A stretch of 64,000 nucleotides of DNA from Geobacillus proteiniphilus (GCF_001908025.1 NZ_MQMG01000006.1:1-64000); one strand, 5' to 3'. Positions 1 to 9,393 are shown, counted from the stretch's first letter. Notes: generated by a model from the sequence alone, not told the origin. Numbers and translations: made by a program.

Positions 1-320
1 AAAGTTGATCAACTTTTCAGCTTCGGCTCGCCGCCGCTCAAGGTCAAATCACCTTCACCTTCGGGATGTGAACATCCCTCCAGGCGAAGAACATTTGCCC
101 TTCGCGATCGCCAGGATGGCGATATTTCGCCGTCGCCCGCAGGACGCGGGCTGCCTTTAGGCGAAATTACGGCGCCTCCGCTTTTCGTTTGCGCTTCGTT
201 TCGTTCAGTTTTCAAGGAACGAGGCTGCTGCCTAGACTTACTCCCTTGCAATCTTGCGTCGAGGAATCCAACTCCTCTGGACTCCCTCAAACGCAAATTT
301 GTTTTCCGCTTCCTAAAGCG
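1..320 (-). other. Leader of a leftward rRNA operon (partial)
   Basis: Transcribed leader between the tandem rrn promoters and a 16S gene that must lie just off the left edge. The minus strand carries the boxA-like stretch CTTGAAAACTG at about 204-214, followed by strongly folded GC-rich segments, as in Bacillaceae rrn leaders. The place next to ygxA-ygzB-perR matches the B. subtilis rrnD neighbourhood. An open frame of 95 codons over this stretch (9-296) is a shadow. That the downstream gene is 16S is inferred, because no rRNA sequence is inside the window. Confidence 0.72.
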
Positions 321-328
321 GCCCTTAC

Positions 329-357
329 ATCATAGCATTTTTATTGTTCGTTGTCAA
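329..357 (-). promoter_or_regulatory. rrn promoter P2 (proximal)
   Basis: On the minus strand, -35 TTGACA (352-357) and -10 TATGAT (329-334) are separated by exactly 17 bases. It is the downstream member of a tandem pair and points into the rrn leader. Confidence 0.8.
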
Positions 358-411
358 CAGCCTTTTATTCATACCGCTCCGCAACATTTTCCCGCCGCGG
401 CAGCGATTTAA

Positions 412-440
412 AATATATCATCGTTCGACAAGGAAGTCAA
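412..440 (-). promoter_or_regulatory. rrn promoter P1 (distal)
   Basis: On the minus strand, -35 TTGACT (435-440) and -10 TATATT (412-417) have a 17-base spacer. It lies 83 bases upstream of the second promoter, the P1/P2 arrangement usual for Bacillus rRNA operons. Confidence 0.72.
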
Positions 441-580
441 GAGCTTTTTTCGGCCGGGCTGCCTCCTTCCTTCAATGATCTTGGCAACTGACATTTGTAT
501 AAACACAATGAAATTCCTAATAGCATCCATCCTCTCACCGGCTCCCTTCCACTTTTTTTGGGAGCAGCGGAAGGGGACCG

Positions 581-1459
581 TCAAAATTCTTTTTTTTGCA
601 ACGTGTAATACCGTTCGAGCATTGTATTTCCTTTTGTCGGCATTTCCACGACGGTTAGCACTTTCCTTTCGACAAGATACTCAAGCATGATGACAAGATC
701 AACCGAGTAAGGCGCAAACTGCGGATGACCGGTCATTTCCTCAATGCTCCAAGCACCATTTTTTTCTTTCAGCGCTTCGCATAAATGAGAGGAACCTGGT
801 TCTACGTAAGAATGAATCAAAAATTCACTGGCCAGCAACAAAAGTTCCAGCCGTTTCGGAAGCGGTTCTTCACTTCCGACGAGTTCTTCATACAGTTTAT
901 AAATCCTTCCATCCATTCGCTTGACTTGATTCCATACGGTCACTTCCGGGTAAAGTCCGTGCTCGATCACGGTCAATCGCGCCAAATGATGGAGGGCTTG
1001 CACCATATGGTTGTATGAGTCGAGCCAATGCCTAGCGGCAAACAGCGCCTTGCCATCCGTATAGCGGCGGATCAGCTTGGCAAACTCGAGTCCCATTTTC
1101 AATCGCCGTTCCTTAGGCGGGAATTGCTCAAGGCGCTGGCGCAACTGCTGAACATAGCCGTCGCGATCAAACACGACCTTTCCGTTGAACACCCAGTCGA
1201 CCGCCTTTCGATGTGACCCGAGAACAAGCCATTCATTTAACTGCCGTTCACTGACTGCATAAAGCACCGCCTTTTTCTCGTTTAGTGAATACTGCCTGAG
1301 AAGCATCGGCTCGCTTTGCGGGTCGACAATGACGAGCAGCACGACATCAAACGTATCCGTTGTTGCTGCATGGCAAGCCGTTTTTTCAATCATTAAAATT
1401 CCGTGCGTGTTGCAGCGGTTTGCCCATTCGTGACAGATGGGATGCAGCAATTCTTTCAT
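581..1459 (-). CDS. ygxA: YgxA-like nucleotidyltransferase-fold protein
   Basis: 292 residues. Recognised from its position between a rrn operon and ygzB-perR and from general resemblance to the YgxA family, which has an N-terminal nucleotidyltransferase-like domain, a middle substrate-binding-like region and a C-terminal helix-turn-helix-like part. No signal peptide or membrane segment is visible. The biochemical role of the family is unknown. The ATG at 1459 has only a weak GAGG two bases upstream, and overlaps the stop of a 69-codon upstream frame as ATGA, so start by translational coupling is possible. Confidence 0.75.
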   Translation of the reverse strand: MKELLHPICHEWANRCNTHGILMIEKTACHAATTDTFDVVLLVIVDPQSEPMLLRQYSLNEKKAVLYAVSERQLNEWLVLGSHRKAVDWVFNGKVVFDRDGYVQQLRQRLEQFPPKERRLKMGLEFAKLIRRYTDGKALFAARHWLDSYNHMVQALHHLARLTVIEHGLYPEVTVWNQVKRMDGRIYKLYEELVGSEEPLPKRLELLLLASEFLIHSYVEPGSSHLCEALKEKNGAWSIEEMTGHPQFAPYSVDLVIMLEYLVERKVLTVVEMPTKGNTMLERYYTLQKKEF

Positions 1460-1665
1460 ACCTCGCGCCCGTTGCAGAAAGCCGGCCGCGATATCCGGCG
1501 GACAAATCCCTCAGATATCCTAACATATCGATTGACAGACAACCATGCGTTCCCACTTTGAGCCGGCTGTTTTTTCTGCAACGTTTTTTCCTCCCTTCCA
1601 CCGTCATCAATAATCACATTGCGTTTGTGCAGATGTTCAAACAATGCTGTCAACGCCTGTTTCAT
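1456..1665 (-). CDS. Possible small ORF upstream of ygxA
   Basis: 69 codons, rich in Arg and Lys, not recognised. Its TGA overlaps the ATG of ygxA as ATGA, a common sign of coupling. Against it: no Shine-Dalgarno before the ATG at 1665, no hydrophobic core, and no clear family. It may simply be the untranslated leader of ygxA. Confidence 0.25.
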   Translation of the reverse strand: MKQALTALFEHLHKRNVIIDDGGREEKTLQKKQPAQSGNAWLSVNRYVRISEGFVRRISRPAFCNGREV

Positions 1666-1805
1666 TTCAGAAAGACCGGAATGCTTGCATCCATGAAGCT
1701 GTCGTTTGTTGCCGTCATTCGTTATTCGACAAAAAACGAGGAATTCCTTTCTTTAAAACGTCGGTTTTGTTGATTTCTTCTTCGCGATGGTACCCCGTTT
1801 TATGG

Positions 1806-1811
1806 TATAGT
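1806..1811 (+). promoter_or_regulatory. Extended -10 of ygzB
   Basis: TATAGT preceded by TGG (extended -10 form TG-n-TATAGT), 22 bases before the ygzB start. No good -35 is seen. Confidence 0.45.
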
Positions 1812-1833
1812 GGTCTATGTAGGAGGGACGGTT

Positions 1834-2187
1834 ATGGGCGTTAAATATTCGAGCAAAATCAACAAAATTCGCACTTTCGCCTTAAGCTTGATTTTTATCG
1901 GTGTCATTGTCATGTATCTTGGGCTGTTTTTTCGTACGTCCCCGGTCATCATGACGTTGTTTATGTTGTTTGGGATGTTGTTTCTTGTCGCCAGCGGCAT
2001 TGTATACTTTTGGATCGGCACGCTCTCGACGAGAGCCGCCCAAGTTGTTTGCCCGTCGTGCGGCAAAGTGACAAAAATGCTCGGACGCGTCGATTTATGC
2101 ATGTTTTGCAGCGAACCGTTGACGCTAGACCGTGAACTGGAAGGAAAAGAGTTTGACGAAAAGTACAACAAAAAAAGAAAAAGCTGA
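1834..2187 (+). CDS. ygzB: YgzB family membrane protein (UPF0295)
   Basis: 117 residues from ATG 1834, the length of B. subtilis YgzB. The Shine-Dalgarno AGGAGGG is six bases upstream; an earlier in-frame start at 1810 has none. Two hydrophobic segments lie at about residues 15-35 and 40-65. They are followed by a CPSCGK...CMFC pair of Cys motifs near residues 78-97 that looks like a small zinc ribbon, and a charged tail. Function unknown. It converges on perR with a shared terminator and keeps the B. subtilis order ygxA-ygzB-perR. Confidence 0.85.
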   Translation: MGVKYSSKINKIRTFALSLIFIGVIVMYLGLFFRTSPVIMTLFMLFGMLFLVASGIVYFWIGTLSTRAAQVVCPSCGKVTKMLGRVDLCMFCSEPLTLDRELEGKEFDEKYNKKRKS

Positions 2188-2214
2188 TAGCCGCCTTGTG
2201 CTATCAGCTTTTTT
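2179..2214. terminator. Bidirectional terminator between ygzB and perR
   Basis: AAAAAGCTGATAG pairs with CTATCAGCTTTTT around an 8-10 base loop. The A-tract on one side and T-tract on the other make it work in both directions. It overlaps the last codons of both convergent genes. Confidence 0.85.
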
Positions 2215-2671
2215 AATGTGAATGCGCCGGCGCCCCGCTTTTTTGACAGTCAGGGCAGACTCCGTACACTTCCATGCGATGGTGGTCGACCTTAAAACCG
2301 GTGACGTGAGCGGCGAGCTGCTCGACTTCATCGAGCGCTGGATAGTGGAAATCGACAATTTTGCCGCACTCTTCACAGATGACGTGATAATGATTGGAAG
2401 TGACGAAGTCAAACCGGCTTGACGAATCGCCGTACGTCAGCTCTTTGACAAGCCCGATTTCCTTAAAGACGCGCAAGTTATTGTAGACGGTAGCTACGCT
2501 CATGTTTGGGAATTTCCCTTCCAGCGCTTTGTATATTTCATCAGCCGTCGGATGGGACATCGAGCTGATCAAATACTCCAATATCGCATGACGTTGCGGC
2601 GTGATGCGTATGCCAGTCTTTTTCAGCATGTCAAGCGCTTCCTTCAGTTGCTCGTTGTCAGACACCGTCAT
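2213..2671 (-). CDS. perR: Peroxide stress regulator PerR (Fur family)
   Basis: 152 residues. A winged-helix DNA-binding domain fills roughly residues 1-85, with the Fur-type stretch [11 protein letters not shown] and VATVYNNL. A dimerisation domain follows, with the metal-binding [12 protein letters not shown] segment and a second pair CPDCQK, giving the four-Cys structural zinc site. In the family, the His/Asp Fe(II) site is oxidised by H2O2 and releases DNA. The start is ATG 2671, four bases after GAGGTG; the open frame runs 13 codons further upstream without a ribosome site. A PerR box lies just upstream, so it is likely autoregulated. Confidence 0.95.
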   Translation of the reverse strand: MTVSDNEQLKEALDMLKKTGIRITPQRHAILEYLISSMSHPTADEIYKALEGKFPNMSVATVYNNLRVFKEIGLVKELTYGDSSSRFDFVTSNHYHVICEECGKIVDFHYPALDEVEQLAAHVTGFKVDHHRMEVYGVCPDCQKSGAPAHSH

Positions 2672-2711
2672 GCACCTCACTCTCTGTTCAAAGGTGAAAA
2701 AAATTATCACT

Positions 2712-2726
2712 TTATAATATTTATAA
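2712..2726. promoter_or_regulatory. PerR box upstream of perR
   Basis: TTATAATATTTATAA matches the Bacillus PerR consensus TTATAATnATTATAA at all but one position. It sits about 40 bases ahead of the perR start, over the expected promoter, consistent with autorepression. Confidence 0.85.
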
Positions 2727-2799
2727 TTAGTCTACAAAGAATGCATGCCATTTGTCAATATAGATGCCATTAATATATGGGTTCGGACGCCATTTTAAC

Positions 2800-2834
2800 A
2801 AAAAAAGGAGGCGGAAATTGTTTCCGCCTCTTAT
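2800..2834 (-). terminator. Terminator after bcp
   Basis: Minus strand GAGGCGGAAA-CAA-TTTCCGCCTC followed by seven T residues. It ends the leftward K-channel/bcp transcript. Confidence 0.85.
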
Positions 2835-2895
2835 GTCATTCATTTGAGGAGGTTACTATGTATCATACGCAAAACGATGTACATTGTCTGGACGC

Positions 2896-3372
2896 TTACC
2901 TAGATGACGCCAGTCGGGCGACTTCCGCAAGCGCCTCATCGACATGCCCCTTCACTTTTACCCCGCGCCATTCTTTGACCAACGTTCCGTCGGGGGCGAT
3001 AATGAATGTCGAGCGCTCAATGCCCATATATTCCTTGCCGAAATTTTTCTTTTTCTTCCATACCCCATACAGCTCGGCCACTTCATGCCGCTCATCAGAA
3101 AGAAGCAAAAATGGCAACTCATATTTTTCGATAAACACCTCATGCCGCTTCATCGGGTCGGTGCTCACTCCTAAAATGACGGCGTTCAACTCGGCGAACT
3201 GCGCATGGCGGTCGCGAAAGTCGCACGCTTCGGCTGTGCACCCCGGGGTCATGTCTTTTGGATAAAAGTAAAGCACCACATACCGGCCGCGAAAATCAGA
3301 CAGCGAAACCATTTTCCCATTGCTTGCCGGCAAGGTGAAATCTGGAGCTGGCTGGCCAATGGCAATCGTCAT
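2896..3372 (-). CDS. bcp: Thioredoxin-dependent thiol peroxidase Bcp
   Basis: 158 residues, one thioredoxin-fold AhpC/TSA domain of the peroxiredoxin Q/BCP type. The peroxidatic Cys is in the motif DMTPGCTAEACDFRD (about residues 39-53) with the resolving Cys five residues later, the usual BCP spacing. It reduces H2O2 and organic hydroperoxides in the cytosol at the expense of thioredoxin. The start chosen is ATG 3372 with a G-rich ribosome site; the open frame extends 22 codons upstream with no such site. It lies next to perR, as expected for a peroxide-defence gene, although no PerR box is seen directly before it. Confidence 0.93.
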   Translation of the reverse strand: MTIAIGQPAPDFTLPASNGKMVSLSDFRGRYVVLYFYPKDMTPGCTAEACDFRDRHAQFAELNAVILGVSTDPMKRHEVFIEKYELPFLLLSDERHEVAELYGVWKKKKNFGKEYMGIERSTFIIAPDGTLVKEWRGVKVKGHVDEALAEVARLASSR

Positions 3373-3437
3373 GTCGTTCCCCCCGTCTTCTTCGTTTTCT
3401 TTTAGCGTAGCGAAGACGAAGGGAAATTGCAACAACA

Positions 3438-3845
3438 TCAGCGATGATCCCAGTCAAACACGGTGCGCGTCACGATGACAGCGGGCATAATGTAGCCGAG
3501 AAGCGCTTCGGCAATGGCGATCCACCGCCCGACGCCGATCGGAGTGACATCGCCGTATCCGACCGACAAAAGCGTCATGCCGCTTAAATACAGGCTGTCT
3601 TCAAGCAGCGACAAACGATCTTCCGATGCGCTATTTGGGGATGGGGTAAACACGGCATGGCCGTTCGCCTGCAAAATCATATAAATCATGGCAAAACCGA
3701 GCAACATCGTTAAATACCATTGAACGAGAACCCATAAGCTATCGAGTGACAGGCGATGCGTCGCTTGCACGCGCGCTGTCCAAAGCGAGGTGATGCTGCC
3801 GAGCAGTACGGCGGCAACAACGCCAAGGAAGGCGTAATCCATCAC
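3438..3845 (-). CDS. Two-TM potassium channel pore protein
   Basis: 135 residues. There are three hydrophobic segments (about 5-25, 40-60 and 105-128). The selectivity filter SVGYGDVTP precedes the last one, which fits the ion-channel (Ion_trans_2) pore unit. No RCK/TrkA regulatory domain or voltage sensor is present, so it is a minimal channel. It could start at either of two adjacent ATG codons (3845 or 3842). It reads in the same direction as bcp, 65 bases upstream, and may be co-transcribed. Confidence 0.85.
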   Translation of the reverse strand: MMDYAFLGVVAAVLLGSITSLWTARVQATHRLSLDSLWVLVQWYLTMLLGFAMIYMILQANGHAVFTPSPNSASEDRLSLLEDSLYLSGMTLLSVGYGDVTPIGVGRWIAIAEALLGYIMPAVIVTRTVFDWDHR

Positions 3846-4011
3846 GTTCCCCCCATTTTTGTCCGTCGTTCATATATACGCGGACAACCGGGCGATTATA
3901 CCGCATGACCCTCCGCACCCTGCTTGAATCGGCAGCACTCCTGTATTCCACCGGATCGCCCGACACGTTTGGCAAGCCGGCGTCCCGTCGGACGAAGTCA
4001 ATCGTTGCGCT

Positions 4012-4971
<960 letters not shown>

Positions 4972-4987
4972 TCACCCCTTCTTCCTT

Positions 4988-5005
4988 TTGTGAATATATT
5001 CACAA
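4988..5005. promoter_or_regulatory. Rex operator of ldh
   Basis: TTGTGAATATATTCACAA is a perfect 18-bp palindrome and an exact match to the Rex consensus TTGTGAAnnnnTTCACAA. It starts 20 bases upstream of the ldh start codon, the place for a redox-sensing repressor that lets go when NADH is high. Confidence 0.92.
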
Positions 5006-5109
5006 GTTATTTTACGCCATAACATGCTAACGATACAGACAAGATTGTGTCGATTGCTTGACCATTGTTTGTCATTTTGATGGCAAACGAACAAAAGCGG
5101 GCCGGGCGC

Positions 5110-5895
5110 CTAGCTCCCCGTCCCGCGATATCGTCTCACCCCGGCGTTCCAAAGCATGACCGAGACGGCGAAACAGACGGCACCGACCACCGGAGTGAAA
5201 AAGACATAGCCATACCATTCCTCTTTGTCAAGAAAATAGGAGGCTGGATAAACGCCGACAAAGGCAAACGGCAGCACCCACGTTAAAATATAGCGGATGA
5301 CGCGATGATAAATATCGATCGGGTAGCGGCCATAGCTGCTGATGTTGTACATCATCGGCATGATTGATGTTCGGGCGTCGGCAAAAAAACTGATCGTCGC
5401 CAGCGAAATGAAAATGCCGGCATAAATCAACACACCGCCAATCACAAGCAAAATAAACACGAAGACATCATACCAATGAAACGAAAGAGACAAGCGGCTG
5501 CCGGCATACAGCATAATGATCAGCCCGGGCACAGCGCCAAGCAGCGATTCAAGCTCCATCCGCTCCAAAACAATTTGAAACAGGCTGTTTAGCGGGCGCG
5601 TCAACACGCGGTCCATTTCCCCCTGCACAATATATCGTTCATTAAAATCCCATAGGTTAAAAAAGGCGCCAAATACGGCATACGGGACAAGAAAAAAACC
5701 GTAAATAAACAAAATCTCATCGCGCGACCAGCCGTGAAGCAGCGTCGTATGGCCGAACACAACCAGCAAAAATACCAAGTTGACCGCCTGAGCCATAAAG
5801 TCAGACAGCCACTCCACGAACAAATCGGCTCGATATTGCAGCTTTGTCTTCATATATTGCGCCATGTATTGAAAAAAAACCGATACGTAAAACAA
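5110..5895 (-). CDS. ABC-2 type exporter permease (second)
   Basis: 261 residues with six predicted membrane segments and no enzymatic motif, typical of the ABC2_membrane_6/DUF990 permease family. The start is TTG 5895, nine bases after the stop of the first permease gene and preceded by AAGGGGGG. An ATG is not available nearby. It is the third gene of an ATPase-permease-permease operon and should form the heterodimeric membrane part of the exporter. The substrate is unknown. Its end has no clear terminator before ldh. Confidence 0.83.
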   Translation of the reverse strand: MFYVSVFFQYMAQYMKTKLQYRADLFVEWLSDFMAQAVNLVFLLVVFGHTTLLHGWSRDEILFIYGFFLVPYAVFGAFFNLWDFNERYIVQGEMDRVLTRPLNSLFQIVLERMELESLLGAVPGLIIMLYAGSRLSLSFHWYDVFVFILLVIGGVLIYAGIFISLATISFFADARTSIMPMMYNISSYGRYPIDIYHRVIRYILTWVLPFAFVGVYPASYFLDKEEWYGYVFFTPVVGAVCFAVSVMLWNAGVRRYRGTGS

Positions 5896-5898
5896 CGT

Positions 5899-6690
5899 TT
5901 ACCCCCCTTGCACAACGAGACGCTTTTTCGCCGCTCTCCATAACCATCCAATCGGGAAAAGCAATACGATGCACCACGTTGCCTGCAGAAGCAGGCCATC
6001 ACGGACAGCAGCACCTTTAAAACTTTCTGTAATGATCATGCTTGGGATGTAGCTGATGGCTTGAAACGGGAAATACATCATCGCCCGTTGCGCCCAATCG
6101 GGATAAAAGGAAAGCGGCAAAATGAGCCCAGAAAACAAGTCGATGATAAACCGCTTCGCCCGCAGCAACCCTTCATTTCGGAACGTAAAGAACGTCACAA
6201 CCCCCGCAAGCAAGTTCAGCTCCGAAAAAATGATAAAGCTGAATAGAAGCGACAAGCCGAAAGACAGCCACGTTTTGGCGTGTCCCGGAAACTGAAGCGG
6301 CAAAAAAAGCGATACGACCAAAAGCCCAGGCAGCGATAAAAAGAAAAGGCGAAACAACCCTTCGCCAAGCCCTTGCACAGCTTTCATCCCTAAATAGCTG
6401 TACGGGCGGATGAGTTCGACCGCCACTTTTCCATCGCGGATTTCCATGGCGATTTCACGGTCAAGATTGTTAAAATAAAACGCCCGCGCCAGCCACGAAA
6501 TGGCGACATACGTCGTCATTTGCCCAAGCGACATCCCTTGCATCGATGATTTGCCGCCATAAATGGCTGACCAAAGGAAGTAATACGCTGCGATGTTAAT
6601 GGCGTAAATCAAAATGCCAGTGTAATAGTTTGTCCGGTAGGCGAGCATCATTAAAAAGCGGATGCGGACCATTTCGACATACTTACCCAT
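5899..6690 (-). CDS. ABC-2 type exporter permease (first)
   Basis: 263 residues from ATG 6690, which overlaps the end of the ATPase gene by eight bases (ATGGGTAA) and has AGGAAGG nine bases upstream. An in-frame ATG at 6708 lacks a ribosome site. About six hydrophobic segments are seen, with a conserved-looking NLDREIAMEIRDGKVAVEL stretch near residue 75 that recurs in the DUF990 permease family. It pairs with the next gene to form the membrane half of a three-gene ABC exporter. Confidence 0.84.
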   Translation of the reverse strand: MGKYVEMVRIRFLMMLAYRTNYYTGILIYAINIAAYYFLWSAIYGGKSSMQGMSLGQMTTYVAISWLARAFYFNNLDREIAMEIRDGKVAVELIRPYSYLGMKAVQGLGEGLFRLFFLSLPGLLVVSLFLPLQFPGHAKTWLSFGLSLLFSFIIFSELNLLAGVVTFFTFRNEGLLRAKRFIIDLFSGLILPLSFYPDWAQRAMMYFPFQAISYIPSMIITESFKGAAVRDGLLLQATWCIVLLFPIGWLWRAAKKRLVVQGG

Positions 6691-7687
6691 GAACCGCACC
6701 TTCCTCATAAATATTGCGGATGATCTCCTCCGTCGGCACTTCGTGAATATGGATGTCGTTTAACGCACAACGGGCGGCGACGCGACTGACAACTTCCGGC
6801 ACGCCTCCCGGCGGGACGTGCGCGACCCAAACGTTTGGCTGCTCGCCTTTTTTCCAAACAACATTCAACCCTTCGGTCAACTGCCGCAAAAAAGCGGCCG
6901 TCACCGCTTCGGCGAACGTAAAGGCGACCCGTTTTCCTTGCCCCCATCTTTCTTTCAGGCGCTCAAGCGACCCATCGTAAATGATTTTCCCTTCATCGAG
7001 CATAATGACCCGCTCGCAAAGCGCTTCAATGTCTGACATGTCGTGCGTCGTCAGCAGGATCGTCGTGCCATACCGTTCATTCAACTGCTTTAAAAACTGA
7101 CGGATGTTGAGTTTGACAAGCACATCAAGGCCGATCGTCGGTTCATCCAAAAACAACAGCGGCGGGTTGTGAATGAGCGCAGCGGCGAGCTCGCAGCGCA
7201 TCCGTTGGCCAAGCGACAGCTTGCGCACCGGCTTATCAAGCAGCGGGCCGATCTCAAGCATCTCGATCACCTCGCCCATATGGCGTCGGTATTGCTCGTC
7301 CGAGACGCGGTACACTTTTTTCAACAGCCGGAACGACTCTTGAACGGCGATGTCCCACCATAATTGCGAACGCTGACCGAACACGACGCCGATGGTGCGC
7401 ACGAATTTTTCCCGCTCTTTATGCGGATTCATCCCGTTGACGACAATGCGCCCAGACGTTGGCGTTAAAATGCCGGTCAACATTTTGATCGTCGTGGATT
7501 TGCCGGCGCCGTTTTCGCCGATATAGCCGACGATTTCCCCTTGCTTGACGGCAAACGAAATGTCATCGACCGCTCGAACGATCGTATAACGGCGCGTCCA
7601 TAAATCGCGAAACGCTCCGACAAGGCCGGAGCGGCTGGCATGCACTTTAAATTCTTTGCGCAAACGTTCTACTTCAATCGCATTCAT
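6683..7687 (-). CDS. ABC exporter ATP-binding protein
   Basis: 334 residues. Walker A is GENGAGKST (about 58-66), a Q-loop is near FGQRSQLWWDIAV, the signature is LSLGQRMRCELAAAL (about 158-172), Walker B is LLFLDEPTIGLD and the H-loop is TTHDM. The C-terminal 100 residues form the accessory domain common in ABC-2 ATPases. It starts at ATG 7687 after AGGAGGAG and is the first gene of the operon; the two downstream permeases share overlaps with it. Cargo cannot be told from sequence; drug, lipid or polysaccharide export are all possible. Confidence 0.93.
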   Translation of the reverse strand: MNAIEVERLRKEFKVHASRSGLVGAFRDLWTRRYTIVRAVDDISFAVKQGEIVGYIGENGAGKSTTIKMLTGILTPTSGRIVVNGMNPHKEREKFVRTIGVVFGQRSQLWWDIAVQESFRLLKKVYRVSDEQYRRHMGEVIEMLEIGPLLDKPVRKLSLGQRMRCELAAALIHNPPLLFLDEPTIGLDVLVKLNIRQFLKQLNERYGTTILLTTHDMSDIEALCERVIMLDEGKIIYDGSLERLKERWGQGKRVAFTFAEAVTAAFLRQLTEGLNVVWKKGEQPNVWVAHVPPGGVPEVVSRVAARCALNDIHIHEVPTEEIIRNIYEEGAVHG

Positions 7688-7721
7688 CGTTCTCCTCCTG
7701 ATCTCTCCTTGGCGTCAAACG

Positions 7722-7760
7722 AAAAAGGCGGCTTGCGCCTTTCTCCTATGTTGCATTATA
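7722..7760 (-). promoter_or_regulatory. Promoter and 5' hairpin of the ABC exporter operon
   Basis: Minus strand: -10 TATAAT at 7755-7760 with a weak -35 (GTGAAA) 17 bases upstream. The transcript would begin near 7748 and immediately form the hairpin AAAGGCG-CAAGC-CGCCTTTTT (7742-7722), a short terminator-like stem inside the 5' untranslated region. Confidence 0.5.
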
Positions 7761-7778
7761 CATGAATCGCCGCCATTT

Positions 7779-7958
7779 TCACCTTTTTTGTTTTCCAGTC
7801 CGTTGACGCCATTGCGTTAGGCGCCGCATCCGATTTAAATCAATGCCCACTCGCCGATCGACCGTCGGCAACAGTTGGATGTCGGTTTCCACCCATACGG
7901 AAACAAAATATTTCCCTGTCGGATTTTTTCGAATCAGCACGTCAATGATGGGAGAAAC
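7779..7958 (-). pseudogene. Remnant of an IS200/IS605 tnpB gene
   Basis: A 60-codon open stretch ending at 7779 reads through a central TnpB signature: PTGKYFVSVWVETDIQ followed by VDRRVGIDL, the strand carrying the first RuvC Asp. It then jumps to RMRRLTQWRQRTGKQKR, which resembles the Arg/Lys-rich helix about 30 residues further on in intact TnpB. So both ends and an internal block are missing. Only a relic is left; no tnpA and no intact nuclease lie nearby. Confidence 0.72.
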
Positions 7959-7964
7959 CGATCC

Positions 7965-8008
7965 ATCTCCCGCCTACGCCTATAGCATTGAAGTTTGAGT
8001 CTTCTCGG
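7965..8008. repeat. Decayed IS200/IS605-type terminal hairpin
   Basis: The plus strand CTCCCGCCTACGCCTATAG followed by CATTGAAG and CTTCTCGG aligns with the better kept hairpin at 21848-21903. One arm of the stem is lost. It abuts the tnpB remnant, so both probably came from one element. The -35 of hemL lies within it. Confidence 0.5.
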
Positions 8009-8016
8009 TTTACTAT
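7988..8016 (+). promoter_or_regulatory. Promoter of hemL (gsaB)
   Basis: TTGAAG (7988-7993) and TACTAT (8011-8016) with a 17-base spacer, 38 bases before the start codon. The -35 falls within the insertion-sequence-derived hairpin, so the element may have supplied part of this promoter. Confidence 0.5.
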
Positions 8017-8053
8017 ATAAAGAGGCAGTCAGCGGAAACAGGAGGATCAAACA

Positions 8054-9340
8054 ATGCAGTGGACCAAATCAGAACAATTATATGAAGAAGCGCTCCAGCA
8101 CATTGTCGGCGGGGTGAACAGCCCGTCCCGCTCATACAAAGCGGTCGGCGGCGGCGCTCCAGTCGTGATGGTGCGAGCGCAAGGGGCGTATTTTTGGGAT
8201 GTGGACGGAAACAAGTACATCGACTATTTGGCCGCTTACGGACCGATCATCGCCGGGCACGCCCATCCGCACATCGCGGAAGCCATCCGACGCGCTGCGG
8301 AAACCGGGGTGCTGTACGGCACGCCGACGCCGCATGAGATCACGTTTGCCAAAATGTTAAAAGAGGCGATCCCGTCGCTCGAGAAAGTGCGGTTTGTCAA
8401 CTCGGGAACAGAGGCGGTGATGACCACGATCCGCGTCGCCCGCGCCTACACCGGACGAAGCAAAATCGTGAAATTCGCCGGTTGCTACCATGGCCATTCA
8501 GATCTTGTGCTCGTCGCCGCCGGCTCGGGGCCGTCGACGTTGGGGACGCCGGACTCAGCCGGCGTGCCGCCAAGCATCGCCCAAGAGGTCATTACCGTGC
8601 CATACAATGATGTCGAATCGTTCCGTGAAGCGATGGACGTTTGGGGCGAGCAAGTCGCAGCGGTCCTCGTTGAGCCGATCGTGGGCAACTTCGGCATCGT
8701 CCTGCCAAAACCAGGCTTTTTAGAAGCGATCAATGAAATTGCCCACAAGGAAGGGGCGCTCGTCATTTACGATGAAGTGATCACCGCCTTCCGCTTTATG
8801 TACGGCGGAGCGCAAAACTTGCTCGGTGTGGAGCCCGACTTGACGGCGATGGGGAAAATCATCGGCGGCGGCTTGCCGATTGGGGCATATGGCGGACGCC
8901 AAGACATTATGGAACAAGTCGCTCCGCTCGGACCGGCGTACCAGGCCGGGACGATGGCCGGCAACCCGGCGTCGATGCTCGCTGGCATCGCCTGCCTTGA
9001 AGTGTTGAAACAAGAGGGCGTCTATGAGCATCTCGACCGGTTAGGGGCGATGTTGGAAGAAGGCATCCTTGCCCATGCCCGCCAATGCGGCCTGCCGGTG
9101 ACCGTCAACCGCTTAAAAGGCGCGCTCACCGTTTTCTTCACCGACGAAAAAGTGGAAAACTACGAGCAAGCCCAGCGCAGCGACGGCGAGTTGTTTGCAA
9201 AATTTTTCAAGCTCATGCTCAAACAAGGAATCAATCTTGCACCGTCAAAATACGAGGCTTGGTTTATCACCCTCGCCCATACGGAAGACGACATCGCCTA
9301 CACGATCGATGCAGTTGGCAAGGCGTTCCGGCAGCTTTGA
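8054..9340 (+). CDS. hemL: Glutamate-1-semialdehyde 2,1-aminomutase
   Basis: 428 residues, full length. This is a fold-type I PLP enzyme of aminotransferase class III; it converts glutamate-1-semialdehyde to 5-aminolevulinate for tetrapyrrole synthesis. The stretch [21 protein letters not shown] marks the cofactor phosphate site. The PLP lysine lies in [18 protein letters not shown] near residues 263-280. The start ATG 8054 follows AGGAGG by seven bases. It corresponds to B. subtilis GsaB, the second aminomutase next to perR-ygaE; the main hemL would sit in a hem operon elsewhere. It has its own promoter and terminator. Confidence 0.95.
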   Translation: MQWTKSEQLYEEALQHIVGGVNSPSRSYKAVGGGAPVVMVRAQGAYFWDVDGNKYIDYLAAYGPIIAGHAHPHIAEAIRRAAETGVLYGTPTPHEITFAKMLKEAIPSLEKVRFVNSGTEAVMTTIRVARAYTGRSKIVKFAGCYHGHSDLVLVAAGSGPSTLGTPDSAGVPPSIAQEVITVPYNDVESFREAMDVWGEQVAAVLVEPIVGNFGIVLPKPGFLEAINEIAHKEGALVIYDEVITAFRFMYGGAQNLLGVEPDLTAMGKIIGGGLPIGAYGGRQDIMEQVAPLGPAYQAGTMAGNPASMLAGIACLEVLKQEGVYEHLDRLGAMLEEGILAHARQCGLPVTVNRLKGALTVFFTDEKVENYEQAQRSDGELFAKFFKLMLKQGINLAPSKYEAWFITLAHTEDDIAYTIDAVGKAFRQL

Positions 9341-9356
9341 ATAACAGCAATTTCCC

Positions 9357-9392
9357 AACGCCCCGCCTTCATCGTCGGGGCGTTATATTTTC
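9357..9392 (+). terminator. Terminator of hemL
   Basis: AACGCCCCG (9357-9365) pairs with CGGGGCGTT (9376-9384), followed by a T-rich tract. Confidence 0.8.
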
Positions 9393-9393
9393 C

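Noticed and set aside
2858-3265. AGGAGG followed by ATG at 2858 on the plus strand, opening a frame antisense to bcp
   Set aside because: The ribosome-site match is good, but most of the frame lies opposite bcp, and the protein has no recognisable features.
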